From Phlebopus portentosus (taxonomy: Eukaryota; Basidiomycota; Agaricomycetes; Boletales; Boletinellaceae): a stretch of DNA of 64,000 bases. Where the stretch lies: contig JAYXKI010000006.1 in assembly GCA_037892935.1 (NCBI GenBank), positions 806,001 to 870,000 on the forward strand. The letters are read 5' to 3'. Of this stretch, positions 35,309-46,472 are shown piece after piece (position 1 is the stretch's first letter; every line of letters begins with the position of its first letter). A model generated the notes under the pieces. That model did no database searches and was not told the origin of the DNA. It saw nothing but the letters and a program-made list of their open reading frames with translations. The translations under genes and the position numbers were made by a program.

Positions 35309-35841
35309 TAACTAACTTGAAGTGTAATCGTATTGAGAGGTGCGGGCAGTAGTATGAATATGCTGCATATTGCAAAGAGATCCTTTCCGGATTTTCCAAG
35401 GAGGTGACTCTGAATTTCGGCCGTAGCACATTTGTAGTGTCCCACTGTCCATTCGGGGCATGTTTTGTCTTTACAATATTTGGTCCCAGATACGGCGGAC
35501 CAGCTAGTGGTTGTCATGTTGCTAATGCCTTGCAGTGTGGTCGAGTGTCCCGTCTATTTAATGCCGCTTCCAGAACACCCTTTTCTCCGAAGTCTGCTCT
35601 AATTCTACGCCGCAGTCTTGTTTCCGGGTTTCTCTTCAATCCCGAGCTAATGCAGTTCTTTATCCAGCCTCTTACCGATGAATTATCAATAGAAATAAGG
35701 AGTTGTCGAAGCAGTCCATCCAGAGGATAAGGGATGTTCGACAGTGTTGCAGGTGAACAGAATTTTAAACAGTCAAATTGGTCGTGACGATATGAATACA
35801 GAAGTGCATATTTATACGGGTCATAGATGAATCAAATGATC
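35309..35841. other. intergenic, 533 nt (convergent)
   Basis: Between the stop codons of the GST and HMG-box copy 1. A 108-codon plus-strand frame (35404-35730) shows no motif and no exon partners, so it is not called. Confidence 0.4.
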
Positions 35842-36814
35842 TTACGCATAGAATTCAAAAGAATTTGGATCAAAGAAACAGTCATATGGAAACGGTAAGG
35901 GACCATCTAAAGCGAGATGCGCCTGCCACGACGCGTCCGTGCCGTATGTGAAGGCGAGGTCGGGCTGAACGACATCGCTACCAACGCCAGAGCATCCAAA
36001 ATCGTGCCCATGCACCGATGGCCAAAATGTGTAAGCAGGAGATGATCCGAATTCATGAGCCGTAAGCGCATTCGAGCCAGACGGGTCGGACGATTGCTCA
36101 TGATCCCATTGGAGGAGATTGGGAGGAATGGCGAGAACAGGCTGCGGTGCTGCAGGGGATCCTGAGACTAAGTGACCAGCATTCTATGAAAAAGTATGAG
36201 CTAGACTCTATATGCTAAATCGCCTCCAGATAACTCACCGAAGAAGGGATTCCCGGCGTAGGAGAGTCGAAGTCTGCGGATGGTATGCCTTCTGCATATA
36301 CCTCAGAAGGAAACACATACAGCGAGGAAGCAGGGCTTCCGGTAGAAGAAGATTGAACATCCACTCCTTGCTGCATGGAGGATCTACGTCGTCGAGCCGT
36401 TCCCTCCCTCGCCGACCCAGAAGGCGGCTCGGTTTCAAGACGCTGCCTTTCGATCTCAGCCAGCTTGAAAAACTCAGAGCGGCGCGACGCAGACATCCCT
36501 CTCCACTTTTCCGCAACGTAGCACGACACGTCTTTCTGGTGCGTTATATCCGGAGGTATGAACCTATTTGCGATCAAAAATGACCGGAAGACGATGAAGG
36601 CATTCGGAGCTCGTCGTTTCCTTGTCGGGGGCGGAGGTGGTGCAGGGTCGACATTATAAACACGTGTATATGCAAGCTGAGCCTCCGAGCTCTTTGGGTC
36701 TATATTAGATGGTACAAATATGAGTAAGTACCCCGTCACTACATGAGAGAAGGTACGTACCTATACTTTGATACAGGTCTGTGCAGCGCGAACAGGAGGA
36801 CGGCTGGCTGGCAT
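35842..36814 (-). CDS. HMG-box protein, copy 1 (inverted duplicate of copy 2)
   Basis: A DNA-binding protein with one HMG box (RKRRAPNAFIVFRSFLIANR to SEFFKLAEIER) of the sequence-specific type seen in SOX and fungal mating-type regulators. Three exons. Exon 2 is 36239-36699 and exon 3 is 35842-36183, ending CFFDPNSFEFYA. Exon 1 starts at ATG 36814 (MPASRPPVRAAQT). At the donor used by copy 2 (GTACGT, 36760) exon 1 is one base short and ends in TAG. A GTATCA donor at 36774 gives exon 1 as 36775-36814 and restores a 280-residue frame. The gene and at least 200 nt upstream are closely repeated in inverse orientation at 61.3-62.5 kb. It is either functional with a shifted donor or a very young pseudogene. 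Confidence 0.7.
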
Positions 36815-37498
36815 AGCGGGGATACTTCACGTCAGAGCGTTGGAGCGAACTTTGGGGATGCATCTTTCCCAGTCTCCGATGCGTTTTTGAAGTGCTCGGA
36901 CGCGTTGCAGGTAAGTCAAAGTGATGCTTCCAAAAAAGGCGTACTACGCGCTATAATCACAGCGTGTTCTTCTGGTCGCCCGAAAAGGAAACACTTCTGG
37001 TTCGTCACATCTGCCAAGACAAGTCGAATGCACTCTGCCTTTCGTCGCTGCGTGAACAATGCTTTTGAGGTCTCGGGATAGCAGCCTTCAATGCTAATGT
37101 TTCGATTCGATGGATGGCTTATTTACTGAGTCAGTGAATGTCCACTTTCCGATCAATCCTGCCAATCGGTGGTTACCGTACTTATTTGCTTCAAGTTTCT
37201 GCTCAAGTTCGTGTCACCACGTACAACGCTAGCTGACCCAGACTTTCTATAGATTTGCAATATCGATGCTGGTGCTGCATCGGATCGACTCCTACATTCT
37301 ATGTAGCAAAGTGCTGTAATATTTTCCTCTGTTCGCTGAACTTCAGTGCGCACAGTTCGATGGATGTGTTGCCTGTGAGGACTTTCGATTCGCTGGCACA
37401 TCTGATATAATCTTGACAGTTCCGCAGCATGTCGTTCAACAGCGATAATTCTAGATCTCCTTGCAACTTATGAGTGGCCATCCAAGTATATATCTACT
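36815..37498. other. intergenic; proximal part duplicated at 61.3 kb
   Basis: 36815 to about 37030 matches, in reverse, about 61325-61534 upstream of HMG-box copy 2, including a block reading CGCCCGAAAAGGAAAC on the plus strand here. The rest (37031-37498) shows no gene. Confidence 0.6.
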
Positions 37499-38555
37499 CT
37501 ACAATGACTTTTCCAGTTCTAGCAAAACCGCAAGCTTCGTTTCATCAAGAGAATCCACCTTTTCCGGAGGCACTGGTATCAATGGGCCTCTTACTCTGCC
37601 CGATCCATACCCAAATTCCTTCACTATTATGGCTTTTAATCCGGCAATACCGCCCATCCTCTTCACAGCCCAATCTCCATGAGCAAGCAAAGACTGTAGC
37701 TGCAGAACCTCCTCCATTTTGCGCTCTTTCCATAGTCTAGCCACCTCGGTGTGCACCTTTGGGAGGATGTTGACGCTTGCACCGATAACTCCTGAACCAC
37801 CGACGAGGAGGGAAGGAACGAATACATCGGATGTGCCTGGAAATACTGCGAACTCGGATGCGTGGAACATTGATGTGAGACGATGGAGCTTGCCAACGTT
37901 TCCGCATGAAAGCTTTGTCCCGACGATATTATGATGAGCAGCAAGTTCGGCGATCGTGTCCGAGTCGAGATCAATTCCTGCAGTAACTACGGGGAAGTTG
38001 TAAATCATGGTTGGAATCGGCGAACCGTCTGCAACCTGCGAACAGTTTGACGCGGTAAGCTTTAAATTCCGAATGCATGGGAACCTTGAAGACTTAGTAC
38101 CGTGCGATGAAAAAGCTTTATATTTTCCTTTGTCATTTGTGGTAACCAAGTTGACGGTGTGAGTACCAGTGCATGTGAAGCTCCCGCATCACGAGCTTCT
38201 CTGCACAACTGGATTGTTTCGCGCGTAGATTGTGCACCGGTGCCAGCAATTACCAGAACGTCTTTGAAGCCATTCTCGTCAAGAGTCTCGCGAGTGGTGC
38301 GGAGAGCGAGTGTTCTTTCATCATGCGATAGATGCTGAGCTTCTCCGTTGGATCCTTGAACGAGGATTCCAGTTACACCTCCCTGTCGAGAGCAATTAAC
38401 CACAACTGCGAGAGATCGGTACTTCAAGAAAGTCTGACCTTGGCCAGACGCAACACATGCGATTTAATAGAAGGAATGTCCAGCTCATCTTTCTCGTCAA
38501 AGAAGACAACTGCGGGCACGTAAACACCGGGAGGGGGAGGAGATGCCCTGGACAT
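37499..38555 (-). CDS. DapA-family aldolase (4-hydroxy-2-oxoglutarate aldolase-like)
   Basis: Class I aldolase of the dihydrodipicolinate synthase/N-acetylneuraminate lyase superfamily. Three exons (38439-38555, 38101-38382, 37499-38035) give 311 residues, the normal size. GVYVPAVVFFDEKDELD starts the barrel. GILVQGSNGEAQHLS is the substrate-carboxylate loop, and Tyr145 in IYNFPV and the Schiff-base Lys174 in NIVGTKLSCGN are both present. Fungi make lysine by the aminoadipate route, so the role is more likely 4-hydroxy-2-oxoglutarate or a sugar-acid (for example 2-keto-3-deoxy acid) aldolase; this is inference. The protein ends ELEKSL. The gene is tail-to-head with UBP8 upstream. Confidence 0.88.
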
Positions 38556-39053
38556 GGCTGTATGCACAATATTTCCACGCTCTGTGTATTTTCAGAAACG
38601 AGATCGTCAAAAATCGAAATAAGTATGACTCGAGTATGTATTATCAATCGATATATCAACGGTCCTCACCTTCAATTCAAGTGAGCAAGAGCTGTGATCA
38701 CCTCCAGATCGTCGTAGCTGGTAAAGCTGCTTATCTCAGTCTGGGAAGGGATGATTATTTTTGGCCGGACCGGGCCGTTGATATATTTCCGGATTATTGC
38801 CCTGAGAAGGGACATACAAACATACACAAGCATCGAGATTTGAAATATGCCCAGTAGGATTTACGTTGCACTCCGGGGATCAAGATTCAACTTGCGCGTG
38901 ATAATGAAGTCTGATCTCAGCGTACTCGAGTGCTTCACGTATTCTTGTCCATGCAATCACATTATTATACATACACAAAGCTTGCGGATCAGCTGTACAT
39001 GACTTGACAGTAACAAAAAGAAATCAAATACAGACTATAACAAAGTCACAAAT
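38556..39053. other. intergenic, 498 nt
   Basis: Promoter side of the aldolase gene and 3' flank of UBP8. No gene seen. Confidence 0.4.
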
Positions 39054-41386
39054 TCAAATCATACCAAGAAGTGCTTCTTCCAATTCCTTATTCCTTGTCG
39101 CCTCCTTCTCTCTTTCCTTCTCCCGCTCCTTCTCCCGCTCCTTGACCGCCTCGTTCTCACGCGCGATCTTGTACGTAGGAAGCGTGAAGGGTTTGTAGTC
39201 CAGATGTCGCTTTACGTAGAAACACATGTAGACGGTGGACTTGAGCACTGCGTCCAGCGACGAGTGGGTTACTCTGAACATATTATAGTCAGAAAACTAA
39301 AACGCGCAGGATGGGGTTCAACCTGCTTACCTATCATCGTCGAAACGATACCACTGGCAGGTAGCAAAAAATGTTAGGTAACTGTTACTCCTGAAGTAAC
39401 GTCGAAAGCGCACCTCATCCTGAGATCGAGCATAATTAGTGTAATGCCCAGTGTCGATCTGCCCATCGTGATTGATAACCGCAAATAGATCATAGTTATA
39501 AATACTGTCCGGCCCCAACCTACGCACAACGTATCGGTTCAGAAAACTTCAAATGTCGGAATGAATCTCATGTATACGCACTGTATCTGTTTCTCACTTT
39601 CCTGACTCTTGATACCCAATGTTGTGAAAGGTAGCATGTTTATGGAAGCGGGAATGCGAACATGTGTGTCGATTTTCCTCGGCGTAGCCTTACCATTTTG
39701 GCCTTCATGTTCAAATCGCTATGAGTCAAAATTGATAAGCTGGAGTAATCCCATATAATATCTTGTCATCTACGTACCTTGAACTGGAAGCTTAACACGG
39801 GAGGGAGCTTTCGTATCGATAATCGCTTTGTCGCTTGCTATTGGGCAGAGTCAGAATAGAAGCCGCATCATATTTCCCGAACCTATCTCACTTGAGGACC
39901 GCAGCGATTACAACTATACTTCGCCATTGTCTCGGAATGAGTGAAGCTAAACCGAAGCATGAAGGTCATACTCCGCTGGTATGAGAAGACAACATAACAT
40001 ACCGACGGAGGCACCCAGCCAGCGTATTTTCTTCAGCACCAGCACCCTCCAATTGCAAGCTCACATCAAGGATAGGATCCACCTTGCTTGATACACTTCC
40101 ACACTTATCGCACGTGTGATCGCTCTGCAGCTGGCCACCGAACACTGCATGTATGAAACAGATACACGATATGCTCGTGTTACCGTACGCGGTTTTGTGA
40201 AGCTGATTGAGTGCAGAGATGAAGAATTCGTGTGCATCTTGCTGAGCGTAGCCAGCGAGCTCTGAGGATGCTTTCCAGGTTGTGGCTAGAAGACTAGCTG
40301 GACCAAATGTAGCGGATTTTCCGGAATACACCTGGGAGCATGTACCATGATTACCCTGAGACATTTGAAAAAAGAAGCCAACGTACCTCGGTGAAGAGCT
40401 TGTCCATCTCACAGCACATACATCCCTTGAGCTTACATGTTTTATGGTTATGCATGTCACTTAGAAAGTAATTGCGCAGCATGGGATTGTGAAGGAAGCT
40501 CTGGAGAATGACATTCAGGAAACACGTTTGCCCGAGATTAAGCAGGCCTATGCGACCTGATATAAGCAAAGTAAGCACGGTATGTTAGGTAACTGCTCGA
40601 AGCAGAACTCGTGTCCTCACCAGTACATGCTACTGGCGATGCGTCCGCAAGAGCCACTTCATCTTTTGCTTCTGGCTTCCAGGGCGTGTACTTCTCTCGT
40701 TGCTTTCGCTGCGCTGCTAGAATTGCTCAAACATACTTGACGTTGTAATATGAGTGGATGACTCACACACGAACTTCGTTTCCTTCTCCTCTACATGAAG
40801 CGTGGTTTGATGGAAGAGCTCTTCAAAGTTCTCGTCGGCGATAATATCATCGCATTCCAAACAGAAGACGGAGCCGGACTTCACGTCGGCACCTACTCTA
40901 TATTTAGACACGACACGACCAAAAAGCAGACGATAATAGAGGAGATACTCACAGAATTGGTGATCCAAATCCTTCATGTGTGCCAAAATATGACCATCTT
41001 TCCAGCATCCACCATACGAACAATGTAAGCATATAAACGGCCGATGCAGGACAAGGCCGCAAGTCCCGCACGTTGGAGTCTGTAGCTGCAAGACGACAAC
41101 ATCAAATTCAACACCAGATAATCAGCAGTTAGCCTCGTGCCTTTCTCCGCTTCGCCGCCCTCCCGCTACTCGACGCGCCCCACGCAACAGCCGATTTGTA
41201 CTTGCGCAACATCGACAGCCGCGCCGCCTCCACCGCAAACGCTGTATCCACATGCGGACACTGTCCAGCTGAGGCGCCCTCCCCCGACGTGTTGCCATCC
41301 ACATCCATTGACATAGACGCCGCGAGTGGCGAGGACATTGAGACGTCCATAGCTAACAGCGTGGTGTGTTGGCGCTTGAGACTCAT
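39054..41386 (-). CDS. UBP8: ubiquitin protease Ubp8/USP22 of the SAGA complex
   Basis: Removes ubiquitin from histone H2B. Twelve exons (41141-41386, 40953-41085, 40767-40892, 40621-40716, 40387-40556, 40003-40331, 39892-39946, 39778-39837, 39582-39718, 39414-39519, 39331-39353, 39054-39273) give 566 residues. An N-terminal ZnF-UBP domain has CGTCGLVL, ICLHCSYGGCW, HILAHMKDLDHQFC and VFCLECDDII. The peptidase has catalytic Cys212 in NLGQTCFLN, QQDAHEFF, a C-x2-C zinc pair in CDKCG and CNRCG, RLSIRKLPPVLSFQFKRFEH, and catalytic His476 in DTGHYTNYARS. The C-terminus carries KEREKE repeats. Intron 1 only fits with a GC donor (GCACGA); the total length is in frame with it. Exon 11 is 23 nt. Confidence 0.9.
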
Positions 41387-41663
41387 GCGTTCGAGAGAGA
41401 CGCGTTCGACGGAACAGGAAGCGCCGATCAGCTACACGTGATGCATGTTATATAAATTTGGAAATTGCCGCCAATTGCCGCCAATTCAGTTTATTTTCTG
41501 ATTTTCTCCCTTGCGGACGCGTCTCGCGCGTTCACCTCATCTGGTCCACCTCTGTTCTCCACTTCCAAATTTATTCATCAGGAATCAGCTTACTCACAGA
41601 TTATACTCTATCTTCCGTAAACCACATCCAAGCTCACATTTGCATATCTACAAGCTGAATCTG

Positions 41664-43240
41664 ATGCGCTTTCGTGCAAACATCGAGCATGTCCAGACTT
41701 TCCAACGTGCGTCTCAACTCGACGCGTCCTTTTGCTTCATTCACGCGTTCGGCACTGAAACATACCCCCAGGAATTATCCAAGCAATAGAAAAGCTGCAA
41801 AAACGATGTATTGTACGCTTTACTGAAACGGAGATGCATATTATCTGTAATGCGGAAACGGAGGATGGTGTTCAGGTGTGGTCGTAAGTCAGCGCCTTCA
41901 CACTTCGTTCAAATCACCTCTCAATAATCTAACGATGATACTAGAACAATAAAAGTCGTACGTCTCTTGCGTTTACTTGATATGTTCGACGCGGAATAAC
42001 CAAGACTTATTCCAGGACTCCCTCTTCTCGGACTACCACATCCAATCCAACGCGAACAACGAAATCAGCCTTTCCCTCTCGCCCGAAGTGCTCTCCCAGG
42101 CCCTGCGCTCCGCGGCGTCCTCCTCGGACGTCGTGATGAAGCTCTCGAAGAAGGACGGGCACCCCGTTCTCACGTTCGAGATCCTCCTCGCTTTGGGGAG
42201 CGGTGGCTTGAGTGGATTCGGCTCGACGGGCATGGGGGGAGGAGGAGGAGGCGGGGGAGGGTCGAGGAAGGCGAGCGTAGCGCATGTTGTGCTTATTGAC
42301 ATGCTGAAGCCGGCGGATATGAGGAGATTGAAGGAGCCGCTGTGTCCTGAACCAGATGTACGTACATAAATACGTCTTCGTCGTTATTTCTCGTCCGCCT
42401 TTACATTACTGTGACCTACGCATGTTCATTACTGATTAGAAAGTACTTGGTCCTAGATCCACATTCTCCTCCCGCCACTACAGAAGCTCCGCACGATAGT
42501 CGAGCGGATGCGCAGCATGGCGGACGTGCTATGCGTGCAGGCCAACCACCGCGGCGGACTGCGACTATCCGTCGAGTCCGACCAGGTGCGCGTCCAGACG
42601 CAGTGGTCGAAATGTATCATACCCAATCTGGGTGCGTTGCTTTACTTTACAACTCCTTCTCGTCCCGCACACAATATATTCTTTTGTATCTTATATATAT
42701 ATATAAATCTGACTACCGCGCTTATGTTTCGTTTCGTAGCTTCGGATCCCACCGGCTCTCAACAACGACAATCACAAACACAATCGCAAACCATAAACGC
42801 ACAAGACTCCGACCGTTCACACACCGACGATCCCGACCCCGAGCCAGAGAAAGACGCAGACCAATGGTTCAGCGTGCACCTCTCCATCCGCGCCTTCCTC
42901 AAGTTCCTCTCCAGCCACGTCGTCTCCACCACAACCATCGCATGTACGTCGTTCATTTCCGTTTCTCCTCCTCCCTCCTCCTCCCTCCTCCCTCTTTTGT
43001 ATCGCATAAACTTTCCACCCACCCACACGCACCACAGGTTCTACGTATCATTACCATTCCTCCCTCTTCAACACCAACACCAACCCCCCCCAACCTACAA
43101 ACATCCTCGTAACTCATCAGTTTTCAGGCATATGCGAAGACCACTGCATGATCCTCTACGTCTACATCGGCGAAGTCCAAGATGCCGGCGGGGTGCTCAC
43201 GTTCTGGATCCCCGCGCGACTGAGTGGGGCCGATTACTAG
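41664..43240 (+). CDS. HUS1: checkpoint clamp subunit Hus1
   Basis: Part of the 9-1-1 clamp loaded at DNA damage. Seven exons (41664-41706, 41772-41883, 41945-41957, 42016-42357, 42457-42631, 42740-42943, 43038-43240) give 363 residues. The start MRFRANIEHVQTFQ and IIQAIEKLQKRCIVRFTE are Hus1 hallmarks, followed by a 13-nt exon 3 and DSLFSDYHIQSNANNEISL. A glycine run of nine (with GSTGMGG before it) interrupts the first clamp domain near EILLALGSG. IHILLPPLQKLRTIVERM begins the second half, and the end is DAGGVLTFWIPARLSGADY. The last intron could be longer (to 43127), which would drop a Pro/Asn/Thr-rich segment; both versions are in frame. The gene shares a 277-nt divergent region with UBP8. 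Confidence 0.87.
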
Positions 43241-43540
43241 TGCTTCGGCTTCGGCTTCGCGTACTTACTTACTTGCCTATTTACTTATTTACCACTGCTA
43301 ACTCTACTCGTCACCTCTCACCTCTTATCTCACTCTTACCAACTTATGTATGTTATACATAGTATGTACGCACGTCGATTTACATATAACGTACATATAA
43401 CATTCATATCATGTTCATTTGTTACTTACTGTACCCATGTAAAGGACATGTAACCGTAACCAAACGCTTCATCAAGATATCGTATATAAATCTGCAAACG
43501 ACACTAGTACTACACTAGTACTAGTGCATTGAATCATAAT

Positions 43541-43905
43541 GCATAAATCTTATAATGCATTGGGTTTGGGCTTCTCCCGACTTGGGAGAAGGGAAATTAT
43601 ACAAAAATCTCGTATTGCATAATGCATTGCTATGCTATTTTTGTGAAATTTGTCCATATTTGTGCATAATTTCTCAACATACATCCAATCTCTGCCAAGT
43701 TTTTCAGCTATGAATAGCTAATTTCTGATGGGATTTGTGAAATACTTTCATCATCAGCTTACTCATTCGATGCCAATCAGCCTCAGAAAGGCTAATTTCA
43801 ACCAGAAAGAATAAAATTCATTATTTTACTTAATGCAGAAGGCTATTCCCACACATTATGTTGCATAAATTTCATAATGCATTAGGAAATGCCTTCTCCC
43901 GACTT
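43541..43905. repeat. AT-rich repeat pair with hairpin, possible degenerate mobile element
   Basis: The unit GCATAAAT(C/T)T(T/C)ATAATGCATT with a downstream CTTCTCCCGACTT occurs at 43541-43583 and again at 43863-43905 in the same direction. In the first copy CTTCTCCC is followed by a perfect reverse complement (43571-43578 with 43584-43591). ATAATGCATTG recurs near 43618. This looks like the remains of a small non-coding element, but no target duplication was identified. Confidence 0.4.
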
Positions 43906-44153
43906 TATGTGTTATGACAATTTCAACTGTACTTATTTACTATATACATAGCACGGTATTATGGTATACCATATCCAACGAATTTCTTCCTCTCGTTTGC
44001 TCCTGCCGTCCGAGATCTAGAGCGTACTATCAATCGAAATACCGCATATACATATATTACATATTGTATACACATATAGACAAACCGAATAGGCACCATC
44101 AACGCCGGAAAGTCATATACTATAGTGCTCGGAAGCGCTCGAAAATAGTGCTC

Positions 44154-44154
<1 letters not shown>

Positions 44155-44207
<53 letters not shown>

Positions 44208-44224
44208 TACTACTACTACTACTA
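44155..44224. repeat. trinucleotide microsatellite
   Basis: About 17 tandem TTA/ATT units (about 44155-44206) running into about six CTA/ACT units (to about 44224), with no interruption. Confidence 0.9.
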
Positions 44225-45737
44225 AATGTCATTCTCATTCTGTTATTGCTAAGGTACGGTTACGAAGGATGAGCGAGCAATGTTATGTGCAAGAATGTAT
44301 TTAGAAAAAAAAAACAGATGGGGATGCGTTGAGTAGAGTAGATAGCTAGGTAGGGTTGAAGGAAAGAAAAGAAGCTGAGAGCGAGAAAAGAAGGAAGTGG
44401 GGAGGGAAGAGGATGAATGACGAATTCGAATTGTGTGCACGAAGGAGTTGGATTGTTGAATCAATATTAATATTGCGGGATGAGAAGACCAAGACCAAGA
44501 CCAAGACCAAGACCAAGAAGAAAGGAAACAAAAGCACGATAACACCGGGTAAGAAACGCGAACCCGTAAAGAACAAGAAAACAAAATTAGACCAAACCCG
44601 AAAAGGCAGACACGGAGTGAGAAGAATAATTGCCAAAAAAAACACCATTGACCAGATTCCAGAAAACCAAAAACCAAAAAAGAAGAATAAATGGAAATAC
44701 ATAATGCGAGATAGCACGGAAGCAACGGCTGAGATAGACCGGGATACACGGATGAATAAATGAACGGATAGACAGACGGACGGACAAGACGGGGATATCG
44801 TCGCCTGCGCTCCAGGTACGGTCCAAAGTCCAGGTCCCAGGACAAGTCGTCTCCTTCTCCCACCACCAGCATCAACCGCGCTCGTCATCGATAGTCAGTT
44901 AGCTTCTTTCGGCCGCTTCTCTCTCTTATCCCTCGCCGGCACCAGCACCCCGATTCCCACTCGCTACGTCTTATCGCCAGAGCCACTTCACCCTCGACAG
45001 AACCGCCCCACGCACACTGGCACCGTGCAACCGGCTTCCCTCGTATGTCATCGGGACATATGTATGACGAATAGACGTCGAACTCCGCTCCCGATGTAAC
45101 CCCGAAGACCCGGATATCCGGCACCCTACGTCACCGCCACGTCCCGAAATAAGCAAGCAAGACGCAAAAGGCAGAAAGGATAGAAGCCAAGAATCGAGAA
45201 AGAGAAATAAGAGAAGTAGGGAGAAGACCCTCGATGACCCAATGAGAATAAACGACAAGGACTGATTGAATTTAGATTGGCCGAGGAGTGAAAGAGTCAT
45301 GAGGATAGTGGTGGAGAGGTAAATGGACGGGAAGAACTGCGGGATTAGCATTGAATGAACGGCTGAGTGTGCACGGCTCCACCAGCTCGCGCGCAATAAG
45401 AAGAACGAAGGCCAGGTATGGTCCGACGACCTTATCTTAGTGTATCTGACTCGCAATCCTGATTCGCTGGAACTGAACAGTTTGGTCCCGAAGCCCCGCA
45501 AGCCGGCTGCGCATCCCGCAATCCCACTTGATCCGTTCCAGCGCTTTGCCGTCTCTGCGCGTCATGCATTCATCTTTCATGTCATGCGTCCCCTGCGTGC
45601 CCCGTTCCGCGCCAACTGCCAGGACCACCGAAGATCGCACGTTCGTTCGTCTTACGAACATGGGTTCAATCGGCGCAAGAAAAGAGATACCTGTCCGCTG
45701 CGTCCGCCGCCGCCGATGCCGCCGACAGCATTGATTG

Positions 45738-46328
45738 TTACGAGTCCTCGTCAAAGACATGCGGCAGGTCGTCCACCTTGACAACAAACACGCCTGCCTC
45801 CTCCAGCTCGCTCTCGATCTCCTTCTCCACCTTCGCCGCGGGGGTAACGAGCACGGGCCCGCCAACGCTGTAGGCCTCGGGGCGGTCGTACGTCGCATGC
45901 GCGTCCTCGACGAGAAACACGGTATTCCCACGCCCGAGCGCGGCGCTGCACGTCGCACGTATGCAAAAGTCGCTCTGCATGCCGACGACGACGAGCGCGG
46001 CCTTGCGATCGACGAGCTCGCCGAGCCGCGTGCCCGCGAACGCGTTGTTCTTCGTCTTGTCTAACACTGGCTCGCCCGTCCGCGGAGCATGCACGAGCTG
46101 CCACCCCGGAGTGTTCTGCGCATCTGGGTCGCCGGGCTCGCCTGTGTTGCGGACGTGCACGATGAGGGGCGGGGACCGTGCGTTCCGCGCGATGTGTAGT
46201 GCACGCTCGATGTTTGCAGCTACGATGCGTGCGTTTGGGACGCCGGTGTTGGGAGCGAGCATTGCGACCTGAACGTCGACGAGAAGAAGGACCTTTCTTG
46301 GATGGACTGGGCGATGATTGTCTGCCAT
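45738..46328 (-). CDS. isochorismatase-family cysteine hydrolase, 196 aa
   Basis: A single-exon gene. The catalytic triad of the family is visible: Asp18 in VLLLVDVQ, Lys93 in DKTKNNAF and Cys122 in VVGMQSDFCIRATC. The length is normal. Members hydrolyse isochorismate, nicotinamide or other amides or vinyl ethers; the substrate cannot be assigned here. The ATG at 46328 was chosen because it directly precedes the conserved start, and the frame upstream of it lacks family similarity. A pogo-like transposon begins 145 nt upstream of this ATG, so the promoter is short or altered. Confidence 0.87.
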   Translation of the reverse strand: MADNHRPVHPRKVLLLVDVQVAMLAPNTGVPNARIVAANIERALHIARNARSPPLIVHVRNTGEPGDPDAQNTPGWQLVHAPRTGEPVLDKTKNNAFAGTRLGELVDRKAALVVVGMQSDFCIRATCSAALGRGNTVFLVEDAHATYDRPEAYSVGGPVLVTPAAKVEKEIESELEEAGVFVVKVDDLPHVFDEDS

Positions 46329-46472
46329 GTGAGACGAGGTATTACGGAAAGGGGTAAGAGAGGAGTGCTCGAGTATAAAAAGGAGGGATCCATAGTACTG
46401 TTTGCATTTGTTTGTGTACCGTACCACCGCGGACCATTCCACGCTAGCACTAGCACTAGCACACTAGCACTA

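Larger units (their letters stand above)
43241..45737. other. gene-poor repeat-rich region, 2.5 kb
   Basis: No supported gene. It holds AT-rich direct repeats (43541-43583 and 43863-43905), a small hairpin (43571-43591), a TTA/ATT microsatellite (about 44155-44206) followed by CTA repeats, and an AAGACC hexamer run (about 44485-44518). Long frames on the minus strand between 44249 and 45501 are low-complexity (Ser/Phe/Leu-rich) and are not believed to be coding. Confidence 0.5.

Noticed and set aside
35404..35730. 108-codon plus-strand frame downstream of the GST
   Set aside because: No recognisable motif, no exon partners, and it lies in the 3' flank between convergent genes.
39090..39150. 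Minisatellite or element inside UBP8
   Set aside because: It is an in-frame KEREKE coding repeat in the last exon and the frame continues to the normal stop.
42007..42302. Pro/Ser-rich minus-strand frames opposite HUS1 exon 4
   Set aside because: Mirror image of the glycine-run codons in HUS1.
44249..45501. Long minus-strand frames of 176-208 codons
   Set aside because: Low-complexity Ser/Phe/Leu/Tyr-rich translations over repeats, with no ATG context, no splice partners and no family motif.
45437..45958. 173-codon minus-strand frame overlapping the isochorismatase gene
   Set aside because: Arg-rich translation typical of an out-of-frame GC-rich shadow; the overlapping frame carries the intact catalytic triad.
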